Positions 1-9,559 of a stretch of DNA of 64,000 bases are shown piece after piece. A program made the position numbers and the translations under genes. Source of the stretch: Streptomyces scopuliridis RB72 (GTDB taxonomy: Bacteria; Actinomycetota; Actinomycetes; Streptomycetales; Streptomycetaceae). Position 1 is the first letter of the stretch, and each line of letters begins with the position of its first letter. Under the pieces are notes generated by a model. That model was not told the DNA's origin. It was given only the letters and a program-made list of their open reading frames with translations, and did not search any database. The stretch covers positions 62,001 to 126,000 of the forward strand of contig NZ_JOEI01000013.1 in NCBI RefSeq assembly GCF_000718095.1. The letters are read 5' to 3'.

Positions 1-1559
1 CGGAGCCGAAGCCTTCCAAGGGGCTGCGCGGCCACCCCTGGCTCACGCTGTTCTCCGTGGCGATCGGCGTCATGATGGTGGCGCTCGACGGCACCATTGT
101 CGCGATCGCGAACCCTGCCATCCAGAAGGACCTCGGCGCCACTTTCGCCGATGTGCAGTGGATTACCAACGGCTACTTCCTCGCGCTCGCCGTGGCGCTG
201 ATCACCGCGGGCAAGCTCGGTGACCGGTTCGGTCACCGGCAGACCTTCCTCATAGGCGTCGTCGGCTTCGCCGCCGCCTCGGGGGCCATCGGGCTGTCCC
301 ACAGCATCTCCCTCGTGATCACCTTCCGGGTGCTCCAGGGGCTCTTCGGCGCCCTGCTGATGCCGGCCGCGCTCGGTCTGCTGCGCGCCACCTTCCCCGC
401 CGAGAAGCTCAATATGGCCATCGGTATCTGGGGCATGGTCATCGGTGCCTCCACGGCGGGCGGCCCGATCCTGGGCGGTGTGCTGGTCGAGCACGTCAGC
501 TGGCAGTCGGTCTTCTTCATCAATGTGCCGGTCGGCGTCGTCGCCCTGATCGTCGGCGGGCTGATCCTGCGGGACCACCGGGCGGAGAACGCCCCGAGGT
601 CCTTCGACATCCTCGGCATCGTGCTGCTCTCGGCCGCCATGTTCTGTCTGGTCTGGGCGATCATCAAGGCGCCGGTCTGGGGCTGGGGCGACGGCAAGAC
701 CTGGCTCTTCATGGGCGCCGCCGTGCTCTCCTTCGTGCTCTTCGCCTTCTGGGAGACGAAGGTCAAGGAACCGCTCGTACCGCTGGCGCTCTTCCGCTCC
801 GTACCGCTCTCCGCCGGTGTGGTGCTGATGGCGCTGATGGCGATCGCCTTCCTGGGCGGCCTCTTCTTCGTCACCTTCTATCTCCAGAACGTGCACGGCA
901 TGAGCCCGGTCGACAGCGGTCTCCATCTGCTGCCGCTCACCGGCATGATGATCGTCGGCTCGCCCCTCGCGGGCATCCTGATCACCAAGGTGGGGCCGCG
1001 GATCCCGCTGGCCGGCGGCATGGCGCTGACCGCGGTCGCCATGTTCGGCATGTCCACCCTGGAGACCGGCACCAGCAGCTTCACCATGTCCATCTGGTTC
1101 GCGCTGCTCGGCCTCGGCCTGGCGCCGGTCATGGTCGGCGCGACCGAGGTCATCGTGGGCAACGCCCCGATGGAGCTGTCCGGGGTGGCCGGCGGAATCC
1201 AGCAGTCCGCCATGCAGATCGGCGGCAGCCTCGGTACGGCCGTGCTCGGCGCGGTCATGGCCTCCAAGGTCTCCAACGACCTGCCGGGCAACTGGACCGG
1301 GGCCGGGCTGCCGCCGCTCACCCCCGCGCAGGCCGACCAGGCCGCCGAGGCGGTCCAGGTCGGGGTGGCTCCGGTGGCGCCGGACACCCCCGCCGAGATC
1401 GCCGAGAAGATCACGGGCGTCGCGCACGACACCTTCATGTCGGGCATGGGCCTGGCCTGTCTGGTCGCGGCCGGTGTCGCGGTCGTGGCGGTCTTCGTCG
1501 CGCTGCTGACGAAGCGCGGCAGCAACGCGGACGCCGCGGGCGGAGGGGTGCACATCTGA
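1..1559 (+). CDS. MFS drug exporter, DHA2/EmrB-QacA type (5' end outside window)
   Basis: The frame is open to the left edge of the window, so the first residues are missing. Readable sequence begins EPKPSKGLRGHPWLTLFSVA and runs directly into TM1. The MFS motif LDGTIVAIANPAIQKDLG follows, then the loop 2-3 motif GKLGDRFGHRQ, then many hydrophobic segments consistent with a 14-TM DHA2 proton-driven exporter. The GTG at 57 lies inside TM1 and is not the true start. About 515 residues are visible, the usual size for the family. The substrate cannot be read from sequence. A strong hairpin follows the stop codon, so this is the end of its transcription unit. Confidence 0.88.
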   Translation, partial: EPKPSKGLRGHPWLTLFSVAIGVMMVALDGTIVAIANPAIQKDLGATFADVQWITNGYFLALAVALITAGKLGDRFGHRQTFLIGVVGFAAASGAIGLSHSISLVITFRVLQGLFGALLMPAALGLLRATFPAEKLNMAIGIWGMVIGASTAGGPILGGVLVEHVSWQSVFFINVPVGVVALIVGGLILRDHRAENAPRSFDILGIVLLSAAMFCLVWAIIKAPVWGWGDGKTWLFMGAAVLSFVLFAFWETKVKEPLVPLALFRSVPLSAGVVLMALMAIAFLGGLFFVTFYLQNVHGMSPVDSGLHLLPLTGMMIVGSPLAGILITKVGPRIPLAGGMALTAVAMFGMSTLETGTSSFTMSIWFALLGLGLAPVMVGATEVIVGNAPMELSGVAGGIQQSAMQIGGSLGTAVLGAVMASKVSNDLPGNWTGAGLPPLTPAQADQAAEAVQVGVAPVAPDTPAEIAEKITGVAHDTFMSGMGLACLVAAGVAVVAVFVALLTKRGSNADAAGGGVHI

Positions 1560-1597
1560 CGTCAGCCCCCGGCTGACCCGACGTCAACTCAGTGCCC

Positions 1598-1635
1598 GCG
1601 ACAGCCCCGCCGGAAGGTTCCGGCGGGGCTGTCGC
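1598..1635 (+). terminator. Rho-independent-type hairpin after the MFS gene
   Basis: There is a perfect 16-bp inverted repeat (left arm GCGACAGCCCCGCCGG) with a 6-base loop, 39 bp after the MFS stop. As is usual in Streptomyces there is no long U tract. Confidence 0.75.
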
Positions 1636-1734
1636 CTATCCGGGTGGAGGCTGCCGCGCCCCCTTCCCGTGGCCAAGCGCCGCAGGTCAGAGTGTGGTTG
1701 ACCGATTTCGCACCAGACACGGGGACCGATCCAT

Positions 1735-2130
1735 ATGCGCAACACCACACTCACCATGGGCAGGACCACACTCACCGCCATGTCCGTCGGGGCGCTGGCC
1801 GTCGCCGCCCTGCTGCCGGCGACCGTCGCCGAGGCGGCGCCGCCCCGCCTCGGTGAGTGCGCCACCGGCGAGTTGTGCCTCTGGCAGAAGGAGGACTTCC
1901 GGGGCGCACGGCAGACGCACGAACTGTCGGCCACCGATATCGACAGCTGTGTGCCGCTCCCGGCGGGCACCAGCGCGCAGTCACTGGCCAACCGCACGGG
2001 ACGGAACGTGACCACCTATCAGTCCGCCGAGTGCGCGGAGACGGGGGAGTTCGAGACGTATCCGGGCAAGGGCAGCTGGATGCCGCAGTCGCCGTACCGG
2101 GTACGGGCCTTCAAGATCTGGGAGCGCTGA
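1735..2130 (+). CDS. Secreted peptidase inhibitor family I36-like protein
   Basis: This is a 131-residue precursor. A signal peptide occupies about residues 1-34, with hydrophobic core VGALAVAALLPATVAEA and a likely cut after AEA-A. The mature part is a small beta/gamma-crystallin-like domain: GECATGELCLWQKEDFRG, then a four-cysteine pattern and the end YRVRAFKIWER. That is the typical form of Streptomyces I36 inhibitors, which are extracellular metalloprotease inhibitors related to SMPI. The N-terminus carries a small internal duplication (NTTLT.MGRTTLT), so an ATG at 1756 is an alternative start; 1735 is preferred because it keeps the basic n-region. Inhibitory activity is inferred from the family. 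Confidence 0.8.
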   Translation: MRNTTLTMGRTTLTAMSVGALAVAALLPATVAEAAPPRLGECATGELCLWQKEDFRGARQTHELSATDIDSCVPLPAGTSAQSLANRTGRNVTTYQSAECAETGEFETYPGKGSWMPQSPYRVRAFKIWER

Positions 2131-2167
2131 CCGGACCGGGACAGGCCGCCGGACGGCGCGTAACGCC

Positions 2168-2203
2168 GGAGGGCGGCGGAACCCATGGGTCCCGCCGCCC
2201 TCC
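2168..2203. terminator. Bidirectional terminator between I36 gene and aceE
   Basis: A perfect 12-bp inverted repeat (GGAGGGCGGCGG / CCGCCGCCCTCC) has an inner ACCC-AT-GGGT stem. It sits between two convergent genes, 37 bp from one stop and 25 bp from the other. Confidence 0.75.
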
Positions 2204-2227
2204 TCATGCCTTACGCGACGTGAGCCG

Positions 2228-4960
2228 TCAGGCGTCGCCGCCGGCCGCGCCCGGGTCGGCCGCCGACGCGTCCAGTAGCTGGTAGCGGTCCACCGCCTGC
2301 TTCAGCACCGAACGGTCGACCTTGCCCTCCTTGGCCAGCTCGGTGAGCACACTGAGCACGATCGACTGCGCGTCGATGTGGAAGAAGCGACGGGCCGCGC
2401 CGCGCGTGTCCGCGAAGCCGAAGCCGTCCGCGCCCAGCGACTGGTACGTGCCGGGCACCCAGCGCGAGATCTGATCCGGAACCGATCGCATCCAGTCGGA
2501 CACCGCCACGAACGGTCCCTCGGCGCCGGACAGCTTCCGGGTCACATACGGAACGCGCTGGTCCTCCTCCGGGTGCAGCAGATTGTGCCGCTCCACCTCG
2601 ACGGCCTCACGGCGCAGCTCGTTCCAGGACGTCGCCGACCAGACATCGGCCCGTACGTTCCACTCCTCGGCGAGGATCCGCTGGGCCTCCAGCGCCCAGG
2701 GCACGGCCACGCCGGACGCCATGATCTGCGCCGGGATCGAGCCGTGCTCGCCGCGCCTGTAGCGGTGGATCCCCTTGAGGATGCCCTCCACGTCCACATC
2801 GGCGGGCTCCGCCGGGTGCTGGATCGGCTCGTTGTAGACGGTGAGGTAGTAGAAGACGTCCTCGCTGTCGGGGCCGTACATCCGGCGCAGACCGTCCTGG
2901 ACGATATGCGCGATCTCGAAGCCGTAGGCCGGGTCGTACGCGACACAGCCCGGGTTGGTCGACGCCAGCAGATGCGAGTGGCCGTCCGCGTGCTGAAGCC
3001 CCTCACCGGTCAGAGTCGTACGTCCGGCGGTCGCACCCAGTACGAACCCACGCGCGAGCTGGTCGGCCATCTGCCAGAACTGGTCGCCGGTGCGCTGGAA
3101 ACCGAACATCGAGTAGAAGACATAGACCGGGATCAGCGGCTCGCCATGGGTGGCGTACGCCGAGCCCGCCGCGATGAGCGAGGCCGTACAGCCCGCCTCG
3201 GAGATGCCGTCGTGCAGCATCTGGCCGGTCGGCGACTCCTTGTACGCGAGCAGCAGCTCACGGTCCACGGACTCGTACTGCTGGCCCAGCGGGTTGTAGA
3301 TCTTGGCGCTCGGGAAGAACGAGTCCATACCGAACGTGCGGTACTCGTCGGGGGCGATCAGCACGAAGCGCCTGCCGATCTCCTTGTCCCGCATCAGGTC
3401 CTTGAGCAGCCGGACGAACGCCATGGTGGTGGCGATCGACTGCTGGCCCGAGCCCTTCTTCACCGGCTCGTAGGTTTTGTCCCCGGGCAGGTTCAGCGGC
3501 TTCGCCCGTACGATCCGGGTCGGTACGTACCCGCCCAGCGACTTACGGCGGTCGTGCATGTACTGGATCTCTTCCGAGTCCCGGCCGGGGTGGTAGTACG
3601 GCGGCGCGCCGTCCTCCAGCTCGTTGTCCGCGATCGGCAGATGCAGCCGGTCGCGGAAGCCCTTGAGGTCGGAGACCGTCAGCTTCTTCATCTGGTGGGT
3701 CGCGTTGCGGCCCTCGAAGTTCGGCCCCAGCGTCCAGCCCTTGACGGTCTGCGCCAGGATCACGGTCGGCTGGCCCTTGTGCGCCTTGGCCGCCGCGTAC
3801 GCCGCGTAGACCTTCCTGTGGTCGTGACCGCCGCGGCCCAGATGCAGGATCTGGTCGTCGGTCATGTTCTCGACCATGGCGCGCAGCCGCTGGTCGTCGC
3901 CGAAGAAGTGTTCACGGATATACGCGCCGGTCTCGGTGGCGTACGTCTGGAATTGCCCGTCCGGCGTGGTGTTCAGCCGGTTGACCAGGACGCCGTCCCT
4001 GTCCTGCGCGAGCAGCGGGTCCCAGGAGCGGTCCCAGACGAGCTTGATGACGTTCCAGCCGGCCCCGCGGAACTGCGACTCCAGCTCCTGGATGATCTTG
4101 CCGTTGCCGCGCACCGGGCCGTCGAGACGCTGCAGATTGCAGTTCACGACGAAGGTCAGATTGTCCAGGCCCTCACGGGCGGCGATGGACAGCTGGCCCA
4201 GCGACTCGGGCTCGTCCATCTCGCCGTCGCCGAGGTACGCCCAGACATGCGAGGCGGAGGTGTCGGCGATGCCGCGCGCCTCCATATAGCGGTTCATCCG
4301 GGCCTGGTAGATCGCGCCGAGCGGGCCGAGGCCCATCGAGACGGTCGGGAACTCCCAGAAGTCCGGCATCAGCCGCGGGTGCGGATAGCTGGACAGCCCG
4401 TACGGGGCCTTCGACTTCTCCTGGCGGAACGCGTCGAGCTGCGTCTCGCTGAGCCGGTCGAGCAGGAAGGCGCGGGCGTAGATACCGGGGGAGGCATGGC
4501 CCTGGAAGAAGATCTGGTCGCCGCCGTCGCCGCCGTCCTTGCCCCGGAAGAAGTGGTTGAAGCCCACGTCGTAGAGGGAGGCGGAGGAGGCGAAGGTGGC
4601 GATATGGCCGCCGACGCCGATCCCCGGGCGCTGCGCGCGCGACACCATCACGGCCGCGTTCCAGCGGGTCGCGTTGAGGATCTTGCGCTCGATCTCCTCG
4701 TTGCCGGGGAAGAACGGCTCGTCCTTGGTGGCGATGGTGTTGACGTAGTCCGAGCTGCGCATCTCCGGCACAGCCACACGCTTCTCGCGTGCGCGCTCGA
4801 TCAGCCGGAGCATCAGATAACGGGCGCGCTCACGGCCGCGCTCGTCGACAGCGGCGTCGAGCGAGTCGAGCCACTCCTGGGTCTCTTCGGGATCAAAGTC
4901 CGGGACCTGGCTGGGAAGGCCGCCAATGATGATCGGGTTGCGATCGGATCCGGAAGCCAC
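2228..4960 (-). CDS. aceE: Pyruvate dehydrogenase E1 component, homodimeric type
   Basis: This is a 910-residue thiamine-diphosphate enzyme that decarboxylates pyruvate and passes the acetyl group to the lipoyl E2 of the pyruvate dehydrogenase complex. The N-terminal part carries the ThDP/Mg motif in [13 protein letters not shown]. The transketolase-like middle and C-terminal parts contain [20 protein letters not shown] and [20 protein letters not shown]. The length matches E. coli AceE. The start is GTG at 4960 ([20 protein letters not shown]), preceded by GAAGGAAAAG. The frame stays open another 77 codons upstream, but that part is Arg/Pro-rich and unlike the family. It is transcribed alone, divergently from the DUF3052 gene; the same neighbourhood occurs in other Streptomyces. 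Confidence 0.97.
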   Translation of the reverse strand: MASGSDRNPIIIGGLPSQVPDFDPEETQEWLDSLDAAVDERGRERARYLMLRLIERAREKRVAVPEMRSSDYVNTIATKDEPFFPGNEEIERKILNATRWNAAVMVSRAQRPGIGVGGHIATFASSASLYDVGFNHFFRGKDGGDGGDQIFFQGHASPGIYARAFLLDRLSETQLDAFRQEKSKAPYGLSSYPHPRLMPDFWEFPTVSMGLGPLGAIYQARMNRYMEARGIADTSASHVWAYLGDGEMDEPESLGQLSIAAREGLDNLTFVVNCNLQRLDGPVRGNGKIIQELESQFRGAGWNVIKLVWDRSWDPLLAQDRDGVLVNRLNTTPDGQFQTYATETGAYIREHFFGDDQRLRAMVENMTDDQILHLGRGGHDHRKVYAAYAAAKAHKGQPTVILAQTVKGWTLGPNFEGRNATHQMKKLTVSDLKGFRDRLHLPIADNELEDGAPPYYHPGRDSEEIQYMHDRRKSLGGYVPTRIVRAKPLNLPGDKTYEPVKKGSGQQSIATTMAFVRLLKDLMRDKEIGRRFVLIAPDEYRTFGMDSFFPSAKIYNPLGQQYESVDRELLLAYKESPTGQMLHDGISEAGCTASLIAAGSAYATHGEPLIPVYVFYSMFGFQRTGDQFWQMADQLARGFVLGATAGRTTLTGEGLQHADGHSHLLASTNPGCVAYDPAYGFEIAHIVQDGLRRMYGPDSEDVFYYLTVYNEPIQHPAEPADVDVEGILKGIHRYRRGEHGSIPAQIMASGVAVPWALEAQRILAEEWNVRADVWSATSWNELRREAVEVERHNLLHPEEDQRVPYVTRKLSGAEGPFVAVSDWMRSVPDQISRWVPGTYQSLGADGFGFADTRGAARRFFHIDAQSIVLSVLTELAKEGKVDRSVLKQAVDRYQLLDASAADPGAAGGDA

Positions 4961-5486
4961 GCTTTTCCTTCGCTGTTTGGGTCGTATCGTGCCCTGCACG
5001 CGATCGTTGCGGTGCACGCCGTCGGTTACTGCTGCTACGCGGGCCCGGGATCCGGGGTGTCTCACCGGAGCCCCCGGGGCACGGGCACGTACGCCGCCTC
5101 CATCGTGTACCGCGGCGGCGCAAACGTCATCTCTACCGAGGGGTAACCCGTACTCCGCGGAAAATACCGCGCCCGAGTCCGGCTTCCGCACCGGTCAAAT
5201 CGCAACCTTACGCCCACTCCGTCCATGCGTTTCGTTCGGGCGTTCGGACCTGATTGACGTACCGAAGCGGCATAACATGGCAGAGGACAAGAAAACGTAC
5301 GGCCTGTGTCACAGGGTGCGAGGTCGAAGTGACAGGAGATGCGGCGAAGGAGCCCGGAACGTCACCGTTTCGGCGGTCTCGGCGGCCGGGTACTTGCGCG
5401 ATCCGCCCCGCCCGTGTGGACAATGGCCAATGCCCCGCGTACGCGCGGCCGAAGCATTTATCCGAAACATGATCAGGAGGCAATCC
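4961..5486. other. Divergent promoter region between aceE and the DUF3052 gene
   Basis: This 526-bp non-coding stretch must hold the promoters of both flanking genes. It is less GC-rich than its neighbours. A TTGACG at 5254-5259 followed by TAACAT-like sequence near 5273-5278 resembles a promoter for the rightward gene, but the spacing is short. A small CGCGG-N6-CCGCG hairpin lies near 5156. No open frame here has Streptomyces-like third-position bias. Confidence 0.5.
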
Positions 5487-5924
5487 GTGAGCGCGACCGC
5501 GGACCACGCGGAGGAACGAACCAACCTTGCCGCACGGCTTGGGTTCGAACCCGGACAGGTGGTCCAGGAGCTCGGTTACGACGACGACGTCGACCAGGAG
5601 CTCCGCGAGTCCATCGAGGCCGTCATCGGCCAGGACCTTGTCGACGAGGACTACGACGACGTGGCCGACGCCGTCGTCCTGTGGTTCCGTGACGAGGACG
5701 GCGACCTTACGGACGCGCTGGTGGACGCCATCGGTTTGATCGAAGACGGCGGAGTGGTCTGGCTGCTGACGCCCAAGACCGGCCGTGACGGCTACGTCGA
5801 ACCGAGCGACATCAGCGAGGCGGCCCAGACCTCGGGCCTGTCCCAGACCAAGAGCGTGAGCGCCGGCAAGGACTGGACCGGCGGCCGTCTCGTCACCCCC
5901 AAGGCGGCGAAGACCAAGCGCTGA
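5487..5924 (+). CDS. DUF3052 family protein
   Basis: This is a 145-residue acidic cytosolic protein of unknown function, conserved in actinomycetes. The N-terminal region has NLAARLGFEPGQVVQELGYD and a strongly acidic stretch (DQELRESIEAVIGQDLVDED). The core is VVLWFRDEDGDLTDALVDA then GVVWLLTPKTGRDGYVEPSD, and the C-terminus is basic (TPKAAKTKR). The start is GTG at 5487 with AGGAGG at 5475-5480. The frame is open further upstream, but without a ribosome site or coding bias. It lies divergent from aceE, a conserved arrangement, but no functional link is established. Confidence 0.9.
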   Translation: MSATADHAEERTNLAARLGFEPGQVVQELGYDDDVDQELRESIEAVIGQDLVDEDYDDVADAVVLWFRDEDGDLTDALVDAIGLIEDGGVVWLLTPKTGRDGYVEPSDISEAAQTSGLSQTKSVSAGKDWTGGRLVTPKAAKTKR

Positions 5925-5974
5925 CTCCGAGCGCCGAGCGCGCAAGACGCAGCAGCCGAAAGCAAGCAGCCTTG

Positions 5975-6008
5975 AGGGCCCCCGCCGACTCCGATCGGCG
6001 GGGGCCCT
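5975..6008 (+). terminator. Hairpin terminator after the DUF3052 gene
   Basis: A perfect 14-bp stem (AGGGCCCCCGCCGA) with a 6-base loop begins 50 bp after the stop. Confidence 0.75.
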
Positions 6009-6012
6009 GTGC

Positions 6013-6018
6013 GTAGGG
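6013..6018 (+). promoter_or_regulatory. Candidate -10 box for the peroxiredoxin gene
   Basis: TAGGGT fits the Streptomyces vegetative -10 element (TAGRRT). It lies 46 bp before the ATG of the peroxiredoxin gene, just after the upstream terminator. No clear -35 is seen because that position falls within the hairpin. Confidence 0.35.
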
Positions 6019-6064
6019 TGGTCGGGAGACAGACACAGCCACAGCCTTCGAAAGGACGTGCACC

Positions 6065-6544
6065 ATGGCGATCGAGGTCGGCGCCCCCGCCCCGGACTTC
6101 GAACTGAAGGACAACCACGGGCGGACCGTGCGACTGTCCGACTTCCGCCGGTCCGAGGACGGTGCGGACGGCGGGAAGAACGTGGTGCTGCTCTTCTACC
6201 CCTTCGCCTTCACCGGTGTGTGCACCGGTGAGCTGTGCGCCCTGCGCGACGAGCTTCCCTCGTTCGTCAACGAGGACACCCAGCTGCTCGCGGTCTCGAA
6301 CGACTCCATCCACACCCTGCGCGTCTTCGGCGAGCAGGAGGGGCTGGAGTACCCGCTGCTGTCGGACTTCTGGCCGCACGGCGCGGTCTCGCGCGCGTAC
6401 GGCGTCTTCGACGAGGAGAAGGGGTGCGCGGTGCGCGGGACCTTCATCATCGACAAGGACGGCATCGTGCGCTGGACGGTCGTCAACGGCCTGCCGGACG
6501 CCAGGGACCTCGACGAGTACGTCAAGGCGCTCGCCGCGCTCTGA
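6065..6544 (+). CDS. AhpE-like peroxiredoxin
   Basis: This 159-residue thioredoxin-fold peroxidase reduces peroxides through a reactive cysteine. The peroxidatic Cys53 lies in [15 protein letters not shown], with a second Cys58 five residues later. The segment [20 protein letters not shown] is almost the AhpE signature known from Mycobacterium, and the length (about 153 there) agrees. AhpE enzymes are 1-Cys peroxiredoxins recycled by mycothiol/mycoredoxin or thioredoxin; whether Cys58 or Cys121 serves as resolving residue here is unknown. GAAAGGACG precedes the ATG. It is followed by its own hairpin, so probably monocistronic. Confidence 0.93.
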   Translation: MAIEVGAPAPDFELKDNHGRTVRLSDFRRSEDGADGGKNVVLLFYPFAFTGVCTGELCALRDELPSFVNEDTQLLAVSNDSIHTLRVFGEQEGLEYPLLSDFWPHGAVSRAYGVFDEEKGCAVRGTFIIDKDGIVRWTVVNGLPDARDLDEYVKALAAL

Positions 6545-6579
6545 CCGGTCCAGCTCCGGCCGGTCCGTGGAATCCGGAC

Positions 6580-6606
6580 GGCCGGTCCGTGGAATCCGGA
6601 CCGGCC
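6580..6606 (+). terminator. Hairpin terminator after the peroxiredoxin gene
   Basis: A perfect 10-bp stem (GGCCGGTCCG / CGGACCGGCC) has a 7-base loop. It forms the second half of a 22-bp tandem duplication beginning at about 6558, so an alternative weaker hairpin also exists. Confidence 0.7.
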
Positions 6607-6745
6607 CCCCGAAATCGCACAGCAATAGGGAACCGGTCACTAGGATCCAGTCGTTGATCCGATGCCAACGCCTCAGGGGACGCGCGACCCGCGGCAGCAG
6701 CCGCCGAGCCGGGCCGCCGGCCCCGAGAAACCAAAGGGAGGACTC

Positions 6746-7321
6746 GTGGGAGTCAGCCTCAGCAAGGGCGGAAACGTCTCGCTGACCAAGGCCGCGCCCA
6801 ACCTGACCGCGGTCACCGTGGGTCTGGGCTGGGACGTCCGTACGACCACCGGCAGTGACTTCGACCTCGACGCCAGCGCCCTGCTGACGAACGCCGAGGG
6901 CAAGGTCGCCGTCGACGGGAACTTCATCTTCTTCAACAACCTCAAGAGCCCCGACGGATCCGTCGAACACACCGGTGACAACCTCACCGGCGAGGGCGAG
7001 GGTGACGACGAGGCGATCAAGGTCAATCTGGCCGCGGTCCCCGCCGATGTGGAGAAGATCGTATTCCCCGTCTCGATCTACGAGGCGGAGAGCCGCCAGC
7101 AGTCCTTCGGCCAGGTGCGCAACGCGTTCATCCGCGTGGTCAACCAGGCCGACAACAATGAACTCGCCCGGTACGACCTGAGCGAGGACGCCTCGACGGA
7201 GACCGCCATGGTCTTCGGCGAGCTGTACCGCAATGGCGCGGAGTGGAAGTTCCGCGCCATCGGTCAGGGGTACGCCTCGGGTCTGCGCGGTATCGCGCAG
7301 GACTTCGGCGTCAACGTCTGA
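6746..7321 (+). CDS. TerD family stress protein (first copy)
   Basis: This is a 191-residue calcium-binding TerD-domain protein, exactly the usual family length. The core motif [12 protein letters not shown] and the later [20 protein letters not shown] supply the acidic Ca2+ ligands. The end [20 protein letters not shown] is the conserved TerD C-terminal strand pair. The start is GTG at 6746 ([12 protein letters not shown]) with AAAGGGAGG just upstream; codons before it lack homology. It is about 65 percent identical by eye to the next TerD gene, so they are tandem duplicates. TerD proteins are linked to tellurite, oxidative and envelope stress, and in Streptomyces to development. It acts in the cytosol or at the membrane with TerC-like proteins. 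Confidence 0.95.
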   Translation: MGVSLSKGGNVSLTKAAPNLTAVTVGLGWDVRTTTGSDFDLDASALLTNAEGKVAVDGNFIFFNNLKSPDGSVEHTGDNLTGEGEGDDEAIKVNLAAVPADVEKIVFPVSIYEAESRQQSFGQVRNAFIRVVNQADNNELARYDLSEDASTETAMVFGELYRNGAEWKFRAIGQGYASGLRGIAQDFGVNV

Positions 7322-7368
7322 ACCGCCGGGCCCTGTCCCCACCGGACAGCGCCTGGGTATCTTCGAGC

Positions 7369-7398
7369 ACGGCGCCGCACGCTTCAGTGCGGCGCCGT
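7369..7398 (+). terminator. Hairpin after the first terD
   Basis: A perfect 11-bp inverted repeat (ACGGCGCCGCA / TGCGGCGCCGT) with an 8-base loop lies 48 bp after the stop. It separates the two terD genes into distinct transcription units, at least partly. Confidence 0.7.
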
Positions 7399-7406
7399 AC
7401 GCGTCT

Positions 7407-7545
7407 CGCATCCGTACGGGAACGACTCGCATCCGTACGGGAGTCCCGCATCGGTACGGGAGTCCCGCATCGGTACGGGAACGAGCCGCATCGGTACGGG
7501 AGTCCCGCATCGGTACGGGAGTCCCGCATCGGTACGGGAACGAGC
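7407..7545. repeat. Tandem 19/21-bp repeat array between the two terD genes
   Basis: There are seven head-to-tail units beginning CGCATCSGTACGGGA. Units ending in AGTCC are 19 bp long and units ending in AACGAGC (or AACGACT in the first) are 21 bp long. The order is 21-19-19-21-19-19-21, giving a 59-bp higher-order period. It ends in a partial CGCAT. The array lies directly after the terD1 terminator and 87 bp before the second terD, so it sits in or upstream of that gene's promoter. Confidence 0.95.
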
Positions 7546-7632
7546 CGCATGAACAGGGTTTGAACGGGCAGGACGTCAGGCGCGTCCTGCCCGCAGGACG
7601 GCAGCACATCATCTCGGGGAGGACTCACCATC

Positions 7633-8208
7633 ATGGGCGTCACACTCGCCAAGGGAGGCAATGTCTCCCTCTCCAAGGCCGCACCCAACCTCACCCAGGT
7701 GTTGGTAGGGCTCGGCTGGGACGCGCGCTCCACCACCGGAGCCGACTTCGACCTCGACGCCAGCGCGCTTCTCTGCCAGTCGGGCCGGGTGCTCGGTGAC
7801 GAATGGTTCATCTTCTACAACAATCTGACCAGCCCGGACGGATCCGTCGAGCACACCGGTGACAATCTGACCGGTGAGGGCGAAGGCGACGACGAGTCCC
7901 TGCTGGTCGACCTCTCCAAGGTGCCTGCCCACTGCGACAAGATCGTCTTTCCTGTCTCGATCCATGACGCCGACAATCGCGGTCAGACGTTCGGGCAGGT
8001 CAGCAACGCCTTCATCCGAGTGGCCAATCAGGCCGACGGTCAGGAGCTCGCCCGCTACGACCTCAGCGAGGACGCCTCCACCGAAACCGCGATGATCTTC
8101 GGCGAGCTCTACCGCTATGGCGCCGAGTGGAAGTTCAGGGCCGTGGGCCAGGGGTACGCGTCGGGGCTTCGGGGCATCGCTCTAGACTTCGGGGTCAACG
8201 TTTCGTAA
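7633..8208 (+). CDS. TerD family stress protein (second copy)
   Basis: This 191-residue TerD-domain protein is paralogous to the copy 300 bp upstream. It keeps the calcium-site motifs [12 protein letters not shown] and the [16 protein letters not shown] segment, and ends in [12 protein letters not shown]. The ATG at 7633 is preceded by GGGAGGACT. Only 51 bp separate it from the DUF475 membrane gene, so the two probably form an operon; the TerD-TerC type pairing is typical of Ter systems, with TerC-like proteins thought to recruit TerD at the membrane. Confidence 0.95.
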   Translation: MGVTLAKGGNVSLSKAAPNLTQVLVGLGWDARSTTGADFDLDASALLCQSGRVLGDEWFIFYNNLTSPDGSVEHTGDNLTGEGEGDDESLLVDLSKVPAHCDKIVFPVSIHDADNRGQTFGQVSNAFIRVANQADGQELARYDLSEDASTETAMIFGELYRYGAEWKFRAVGQGYASGLRGIALDFGVNVS

Positions 8209-8259
8209 AGCAGTGCGCTGCGCGGGGGAAAACCCGTTAATCACCAGATGGGGTAGCCA

Positions 8260-9399
8260 GTGATCCTGAAAACCTTCGGCTGGTCGTTCGCCATCACGGC
8301 GCTCGGCCTCGCCTTCGCGGCCTGGCAGTGGGGGTGGGAGGCGTTCGGGATCGTACTGATCCTGTCCATCCTTGAGATCTCGCTGTCCTTCGACAACGCG
8401 GTCGTCAACGCCGGGGTCCTGAAGAAGATGAATGCCTTCTGGCAGAAGATCTTCCTCACCGTCGGCATCCTCATCGCGGTGTTCGGTATGCGACTGGTGT
8501 TCCCCGTCGTGATCGTCGCCATCAGCGCCAAGGTCGGGCCCATCGAGGCCGTCCAGATCGCGCTGGACAACCCCGACCGGTACGAGGCCCTGGTCACCGA
8601 CGCCCACCCGGGCATCGCCGCCTTCGGCGGTATGTTCCTGCTGATGATCTTCCTCGACTTCATCTTCGAGGAGCGGGACATCAAGTGGCTGGGCTGGCTG
8701 GAGCGTCCGCTGGCCAAGCTCGGCAAGGTCGACATGCTGTCGGTCTGCGTCGCGCTGATCGTGCTGCTCATCACCGCGCTGACCTTCGCCACCCACGCTC
8801 ACACCAGCACCGGCTACCAGGACAAGTCGGCCACCGTGCTGCTCGCCGGGGTCGCCGGTCTGGTCACATACCTCGTCGTCGGCGGTCTCTCGGGCTTCTT
8901 CGAGCACCGTCTTGAGGAGCAGGAGGAGCAGGAGCACGAAGCGGAGGAGAAGGCCAAGGCCGAGGGCAAGCAGGTCTCCGCGATCGGTCTCGCCGGCAAG
9001 GCCGCGTTCTTCCTCTTCCTGTACCTGGAGGTCCTGGACGCGTCCTTCTCCTTCGACGGTGTCATCGGCGCCTTCGCCATCACGAACCAGATCTTCTGGA
9101 TGGCGCTGGGCCTCGGTATCGGCGCGATGTACGTACGTTCGCTCACGGTCTACCTGGTCCGTCAGGGCACCCTGGACGACTACGTCTACCTGGAGCACGG
9201 CGCGCACTACGCGATCGGCGCGCTCGCCGCGATCCTGCTGATCACCATCGAGCACTCGATCAACGAGATCATCACCGGTCTGATCGGCGTGATTCTCATC
9301 GCCGCCTCCTTCTGGTCCTCGGTGCGCCGCAACAAGGCGATCGAGGCCGAGGAGGGCGACAAGGACGCCGACGACGACAAGGCAGCGGTCCAGGTCTGA
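8260..9399 (+). CDS. DUF475 (TerC-like) integral membrane protein
   Basis: This 379-residue polytopic protein has two TerC-like halves. Each carries the acidic intramembrane signature, ILEISLSFDNAVVNAG (about residues 37-52) and VLDASFSFDGVIGAF (about 261-275), the residues thought to bind a metal ion. Between them are several membrane helices and a highly charged linker (EEQEEQEHEAEEKAKAEG). The tail is acidic and cytosolic. The start is GTG at 8260 following GATGGGG. It probably shares a transcript with the preceding terD. By analogy to TerC/YkoY proteins it may handle Mn2+ or another metal, but the substrate is not known from sequence. Confidence 0.92.
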   Translation: MILKTFGWSFAITALGLAFAAWQWGWEAFGIVLILSILEISLSFDNAVVNAGVLKKMNAFWQKIFLTVGILIAVFGMRLVFPVVIVAISAKVGPIEAVQIALDNPDRYEALVTDAHPGIAAFGGMFLLMIFLDFIFEERDIKWLGWLERPLAKLGKVDMLSVCVALIVLLITALTFATHAHTSTGYQDKSATVLLAGVAGLVTYLVVGGLSGFFEHRLEEQEEQEHEAEEKAKAEGKQVSAIGLAGKAAFFLFLYLEVLDASFSFDGVIGAFAITNQIFWMALGLGIGAMYVRSLTVYLVRQGTLDDYVYLEHGAHYAIGALAAILLITIEHSINEIITGLIGVILIAASFWSSVRRNKAIEAEEGDKDADDDKAAVQV

Positions 9400-9473
9400 G
9401 CCAATGCTCCGGTGAGCCTTTGGTGAGCCGGTCCTCCGGAGGGTGACGCGGAGGGTAATCAGGGAACGCTCTG

Positions 9474-9515
9474 AACGGGGCGGCCGAGAGGCGGAAGCCT
9501 GCCGGCCGCCCCGTT
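9474..9515 (+). terminator. Hairpin terminator after the DUF475 gene
   Basis: A perfect 13-bp stem (AACGGGGCGGCCG) encloses a 16-base loop; the right arm ends GTT and is followed by CTTCC. Confidence 0.65.
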
Positions 9516-9559
9516 CTTCCGTGTGATAGTGGCGAGTTGACGACAGGAGTGGGGTGGGC

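Noticed and set aside
2378..5146. A 922-residue open frame on the plus strand opposite aceE
   Set aside because: It is an antisense shadow of aceE produced by high third-position GC. It is rich in Arg, Val and His with no domain, while the minus strand encodes a full AceE.
4961..5191. N-terminal extension of AceE by 77 codons
   Set aside because: The frame is open, but the extension has no homology pattern, while GTG 4960 has a good ribosome site and gives the normal family length.
7407..7545. CRISPR array
   Set aside because: The units are contiguous 19/21-bp repeats without unique spacers, and no cas genes are present.
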